Below are positions 34,449 through 40,000 of a stretch of 40,000 bases of DNA, piece after piece (positions within the stretch are counted from its first letter, which is position 1; each line of letters starts with the position of its first letter). A program made the position numbers and the translations under genes. The notes beneath the pieces are model-generated. The model did no database searches. It was not told the DNA's origin and saw only the letters and a list, made by a program, of their open reading frames with translations. This DNA comes from Trachelipus rathkii (taxonomy: Eukaryota; Arthropoda; Malacostraca; Isopoda; Trachelipodidae), in NCBI GenBank assembly GCA_015478945.1, contig JABUQX010095484.1, forward strand, positions 30,001-70,000. Direction: 5' to 3'.

Positions 34449-37354
34449 GTGTGTGGGCTTTACATTAACTTTACCAACATCCGTGGCTTAAAATCTAACT
34501 TTGCCTCTGTGGAATATCACCTATCTAACTCTAACCCTAACCTTTTGCTCTTGTCTGAGACTCAGATGGCTAAGAATTCATCCTCTAACTCGTTTAATGT
34601 ATCCAACTATAACTTATTTCATAATTTCCGTCTGAAGGGTGGAGTGTGTGCCTCATGTAAACATTAATACCCTGTACGCCTCGTGAATCTCGAATCTCCC
34701 AACTTCGATGCTCTGTGGCTCAAATTCTCCTTTCTACTACAATAATCTTGTGTTTCCAAGCACAATTCTCCCAAACAGGTCAGATTTTCACTCTTTCTTG
34801 AATAATTTTACCACTTCCTCAATGAGACTGTTATATCTTCTCATCCAAATACTGAGGTCCCTATTTAGGGGATTTCACTGTACATAACACTGAATGGTTG
34901 GGATCCACTCATACCGGATTTAGGTGGGGAGGAGGCCGAATCATTCAGCATTCTCAACGATCTGGAGCAACTAATCAAAGAACCTACACACATTCCGGAT
35001 CGTCCCAACCAATTCTTGTGAACACTTGACCCATGTTTCCCACCACTAGTCCTTCTCTATAAATACACCACTTTCGCTCCTATTGGTAAATCTGACCACA
35101 ACCTTTATATCTCTTAATTTTAACACTTTCTCTCCAACAGCTCCATCCTGCCCTACGTTTTTCTGGCACTTTGATCGGGGTGATTGGGGCCTTGCGTTGT
35201 TTCTACGCTAACTTAATTGGAACGACTGCTTTGACTCTGATGACGCTTCGGTTTCTGCCATTAAGGTGAATCACTGATGTGATGAGCAGGTTCATTCCTT
35301 CTTCGACTCAAATCTTTCTCCTCATAATCCATGCGAGTTCGACTGTGCCGTTCTCTCAGCCATTCAGGCCAGAGCAGCGCTTATCAGTGGAAAATTCTCG
35401 TTCTCCTATCACTCGCTAATTTCATTCAGCTAGAAATCGTTGCAGGGATATTCTTCGACGAGCCAAGGGCTTTCATCAAAACGAAAGTGCGCTAACCTCC
35501 TTTGTTCTCCTACTGACAAATCTTCTGGCCTCTTTTGCCAAAACATCTCTAACAACTTCTGTAAATCTGCCTTTCCTCCTATTCGATCTGATGGCTCTTG
35601 CTGCTAACTCTCCAACTGAAAAGGCCAATCTCTTCGGCCTCCTATTTTCCTCTAACTCAACTCTGGACGATTCTGGCTCCTCCACCTTCTCATCTCAGGT
35701 GTCCCATGTCTCTGCTGGGATTACATTTGATCGGGTGCATGGCCTCTGAGATCTATGAACGTTAGGAAGGCGGGGGGCCCGATGGCATCCCTCCCCGAGT
35801 TTTGAGGAGTGTGCTTCCGTGCGCCCTCCCCGTTCAACTATATTCTATGTCTCAATACTAACACTTTCTCCGTGTTGGAAGCACGCACATGTCCAACCCA
35901 TTCCGGAAAAAAAGGAAGCTGCTCTGATCCTTCCAACTATCGCCCTATAGCTCTCACCTGTATTCTATCTAAGATCTTTGAAACCCTTCTTAAATCTCAC
36001 TTCTTTAAACCATCTGGAATCTCATTCTCTCTTTCCGACTGCCAGTACGGTTTTCGGCGTTCGAGGTCTACTTGGTGATATACTCTCCTATTTAACCGAT
36101 TTATGGTTTTCCGCCCTCAGGAACTAAAGGGAGACTTGTGGTGGCGCTTGACATATCCAAAAGCGACGACTGGTATGGTATCGCGTCACGTTTCCAAGCT
36201 CCCTCCCTTAGTTTCTCCTTCTCTTTGCTTACTTATGTCTAGTTTCTTTCAAAGTCGCTCAATATCAGCTGTGGTTGATGGAGCGACTTCTTCTTTCTTT
36301 TTCTGTTAATAGTGGTGTTCCCCAGGGTTCTGTATTATCTCCCTACTTTATTCCTACTTTTCATTAATGATCTTCACCTGCACATCTAACTCTATATCCA
36401 CTCATATGCCGATGTCTCGACCCTTTCATTCTTCAACTCACTTCAATTCTGCTCCCCTTTACTTCTAGAATTGCCTCTCGTCTTTAATCTTCCGATTCTA
36501 TTCTCGGTTGATCTGGATAGAATTTCCGATTAGGGTCGTCGTCCCAACCTTGTGAAATTCAATTCTTTTAAAAACTCAACTTCTCTAAATCTCCCTCCTC
36601 TAAAACACCTTCTAACTTTAATATCTCTTTCGACGGTTCTCTCGTCTCTCCTGTTGACAATATATAAACATCCTGGCCTTTAACATAAACAAAATGTCTT
36701 GGAAACCTCCCTACATCACAACGGTTGCTAGGGCGGCCTCAAAGAAACTGGGAGTTCTGTTTAGACTGGAGACTTTTTTTCCTCTTCCTTCTCAGTTACT
36801 CCACATATACAAGGGTCTCATCCGCCCTTGTATGAGTACTGTTCCCATATCTTGGGGCTCTGGCTCTTTCACCTTGCTTTTGGACAGGTCGAGTCAAAAA
36901 GCCAAAAAGGCTTATAAACTGTTCTGTCTTTTCCAGTTCACTTGACCCTCAATCTTTGCGGCGCGATGTTGGTGCTTTATCTCTTCTATAGGTACCGCAG
37001 CGCAGTCGAGGAACTTACCACTGCGTGCCACCTCACACCTTTTACGACGCCCCTGTAGCATCAAGGTGCTATGTCTGCGCACGAGGCTTTGTGTTGATGT
37101 GGGTAACCCAGGCTAGTTCGTTGCGTGCTTCCTTCTTTTCCTGCCACATCTGTTCTGTGGAAATTCTCTTCCATCTCCTGTTTTTCCTCAGCTGAATTTA
37201 ATCTCCCTCAATTTTAAAGCCTATGTCTGTGCTCATCTGCGTAATTTACGCTAGCGGATGAAATTTTTTAGCGTGAAACACCCTCCCCTGATTGAATAGG
37301 GCTCTGCCCGAGAGTGGTGGTGACAACTGTAAAAAAAAAAAAAAAAAAAAAAAA
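34449..37354 (+). pseudogene. LINE 2: endonuclease plus reverse transcriptase, poly-A tail, decayed
   Basis: A nearly full-length second reading frame of an APE-type non-LTR retrotransposon (jockey/CR1-like), broken by frameshifts. The endonuclease shows NIRGLKSNFASVEYHLSNS (34476) and LLLLSETQM with the metal-binding Glu (34545), YLGDFTVHNTEWL (34860) and GKSDHNL (35085, catalytic His). The reverse transcriptase shows GGPDGIPPRVLRSVL (about 35773), NYRPIALTCILSKIFETLL (35935), DCQYGFRRSRST (36037), ALDISK (36137), NSGVPQGSVLSP (36306) and YADVST (36405), where the second catalytic Asp of YADD is replaced by Val. The C-terminal part reads ASKKLGVLFRLETFF and IYKGLIRPCM (36733-36835). A 24-base poly-A tail ends at 37354. 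No ORF1 was found. The element was reverse-transcribed and inserted on the plus strand and is now inactive. Confidence 0.88.
37331..37354 (+). other. Poly-A tail of LINE 2
   Basis: Twenty-four A directly after the end of the coding remnant, followed by TATATATTACATATATAC. This marks the 3' insertion edge. Confidence 0.8.
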
Positions 37355-37499
37355 TATATATTACATATATACATATGACCGACATATGACTACCACATAC
37401 GGTTGGAAACACAACGAAATTTATGGCCTGACTTTGCTTAGCCCATTTTCATCTTTATAGAAAATGTCAAAAATATATATTTTTATGTCATTCACAGTT

Positions 37500-37569
37500 T
37501 TCTATTACACATTACCACACCACACACACACACACACACACACATTACATTATTATTACTTATTATTAT

Positions 37570-37613
<44 letters not shown>

Positions 37614-37615
37614 TT
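37500..37615. repeat. (CA)n and (TAG)n microsatellites
   Basis: (CA)n at 37518-37543, then ATT repeats, then about 14 TAG units (37571-37612). The Val-rich plus frame here is repeat-derived. Confidence 0.95.
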
Positions 37616-37807
37616 TCCTTCTCTATTTTGTTGTCTATCATGTTATTCAAGCTTTCGAAAGGATCAATATTTACAAGTTACTTTAATCATATTACGAAAT
37701 TTTAATCCCCAGGTTCAAATATTTATATTTTTTATATCATTAATTATATATATTATCTGCTTTTTATGAAGGAAAATTTAATCCCATTTTTGAAATACTT
37801 TTTTCCT

Positions 37808-38025
37808 TTTTGTTCATTTTTAGTTCAAATATCAAGGTTCATTTTTAGTTCAAAATCAGGTTCATTTTTAGTTCAAAATCAGAGTGTCTGTAAAATACCG
37901 ATAAAGTTGTTAGTTTTTTTCAGTCTATAGTGGTTTTTTATTTTAATTAAATAACTTTCCACAGAAAGTTGCTAGTTTTAGTCCACAGTGCCTTTTTACT
38001 TTTTATTATATAACTTTCCACACTA
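37808..38025. repeat. Two adjacent short tandem repeats
   Basis: GTTCATTTTTAGTTCAAA plus ATCAG is repeated three times at 37812-37882 (23-26 bp unit). It is followed by a unit of about 60 bp repeated twice (about 37904-37964 and 37965-38022), each holding AAAGTTG(T/C)TAGTTTT, CAGTG/TAGTGG and ATAACTTTCCACA. Confidence 0.75.
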
Positions 38026-38059
38026 TTTATAAGTACACAAAAATAATATTAGGTTAGTT

Positions 38060-38962
<903 letters not shown>

Positions 38963-38964
38963 GG

Positions 38965-39255
38965 AGAAGGAAACATGGGGATCACACTTGGGAACCCCTA
39001 CCTCGTAGTAGTATCCTTATAGTATTACGAAACTTAGACTAGGATATTGTTTCAGTTTTAGAAACACCCACTTTAATGACCTCATCAACCATTTTAACCC
39101 CAATCTTCATATTTTTAAATCTAGGAGGAAAATACCAAAAATAATGGCAAAACATTGGATTATTTTAGCATTTTCTTCCCTAGATTTTGACTTTTCCTGA
39201 ATTTTTTTAGTGAAATTCACTTATAATAATTCAAGCATCTAAGAGGTTGTGTGTT
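38965..39255. other. Unassigned DNA
   Basis: Nothing recognised on either strand. Confidence 0.5.
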
Positions 39256-39257
39256 CT

Positions 39258-39700
39258 GAGTCTCCTTCAGAATTCTTCACGCCGCCCCACTTGCTTACTC
39301 TTTAAATATTTAAGGTGGCGTCCGACCATGTATGTAGTTTACCTCACACATTTGGAGTGGCTCCACTAGCACAACTCTTCTTGAAAAGGTGGAGTCTAAC
39401 GCCTTTCATCATATCAACTCCTTGATCCGCAAAAATATCTCGATCTGATCTGATGACTGATTCCCGTTGATCCTAGATCTCGATCTGATTCCTGATCCGA
39501 TCTGACCTGATCCGATCCGATCCGCCGTTGATCCGCTCTTAAAACTGACACTACTTCTTTCTGAACTTTCCAGTGCATACCTCCTCCATGGGAAGGCTCG
39601 TAGCGATACCTTGATACACAATTTCATCCTTTCCTGCTGGAACTCTCTGACCCCAGACTTAACTCTATGCTCAATCTTACAAGTACTCCACTGATAAAGT
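39258..39700 (+). pseudogene. LINE 3: C-terminal reverse transcriptase fragment
   Basis: Only the downstream end of a LINE 2-like protein is present. Blocks in plus frames: SPSEFFTPPHLLTL (about 39260-39301), then RPCM (about 39325) and FTSHIWSGSTSTTLLEKVES (about 39337-39396), then NAFHHINS (to about 39420). These align in order with FFPLPSQLLHIYKGLIRPCM and the following block in LINE 2. A GATCC/GATCT repeat interrupts it, after which HNFILSCWNSLTPDL (about 39620) resembles the WNSLP block near LINE C-termini. It is 5'-truncated and frameshifted. A 103-residue minus frame over the same region (39409-39720) is taken as chance. Confidence 0.6.
39437..39535. repeat. GATCT/GATCC short repeat
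   Basis: GATCTGATCT, GATCCGATCT and GATCCGATCCGATCC words repeat with short breaks inside the LINE 3 fragment. Confidence 0.75.
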
Positions 39701-39823
39701 CTGGAACACAATACCTTCATCTATTTTACCAACTTCCTTTGATTTTGCCCTTTCAAACGCTGTGCATAGGGGCATGTCGGTCTTTCAATTTGAACCTCGA
39801 TTGGAAATATCCCTTTACTCTGC

Positions 39824-39975
<152 letters not shown>

Positions 39976-40000
39976 TTATCTAGTATTGGTGACTCGAGTT

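Overview
The window is non-coding, repeat-dominated nuclear DNA from a eukaryote, most likely an invertebrate. Very long (TA)n, (GA)n, (CT)n, (CA)n and (TAG)n microsatellites, an AT-rich background, decayed LINEs with jockey/CR1-type reverse transcriptase and a hAT transposase of the ZMYM1/P52rIPK-like type together suggest a marine arthropod such as a decapod crustacean. The species is an inference from repeat style only. I see no intact host gene, rRNA, tRNA, bacterial operon or CRISPR array. All protein-coding signal comes from broken transposable elements.

Layout. 1-9 kb is very AT-rich DNA with islands of mixed composition. Three islands (near 3.5-4.4 and 5.8 kb) look like diverged copies of a short repeat family with a GC-rich core; a possible Copia reverse-transcriptase scrap lies near 8.45 kb. 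9.5-12.3 kb holds another core copy, a large near-perfect palindrome at 10.58-10.87 kb and an array of about 200-bp monomers at 11.2-12.26 kb. 13-14.1 kb is poly-A-rich and CT-rich simple sequence. 15-18.5 kb holds three core copies, two with clear terminal inverted repeats (TIRs) and a third with a probable pair. 19.1-20.3 kb is a minisatellite with 46-57 bp spacing and a longer superimposed spacing. 20.3-26.4 kb contains CA-rich repeats, a roughly 185-bp tandem array and a large imperfect inverted repeat with arms near 1.4 kb (22.69-24.08 and 25.00-26.37 kb).

27.2-29.5 kb is a decayed hAT transposase on the minus strand. 31.65-32.8 kb is a decayed LINE reverse transcriptase split by a (GA)n array. 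33.8-37.35 kb is a longer LINE with endonuclease, reverse transcriptase, a duplicated 5' leader segment and a poly-A tail. A C-terminal fragment of the same kind of LINE lies at 39.26 kb. Long, almost perfect (TA)n arrays separate these elements from 27 kb to the end.

Nothing works together as a pathway; the window records repeated transposon insertion and tandem-repeat growth. The best candidates for something undescribed are the 1.4-kb-armed inverted repeat with CpG-rich inner tips, and the dispersed core family (motifs AAGATGGCAGGA and CTCGAG) that appears inside two different TIR frames. All positions of repeat edges are by eye and good to roughly 10-40 bp.
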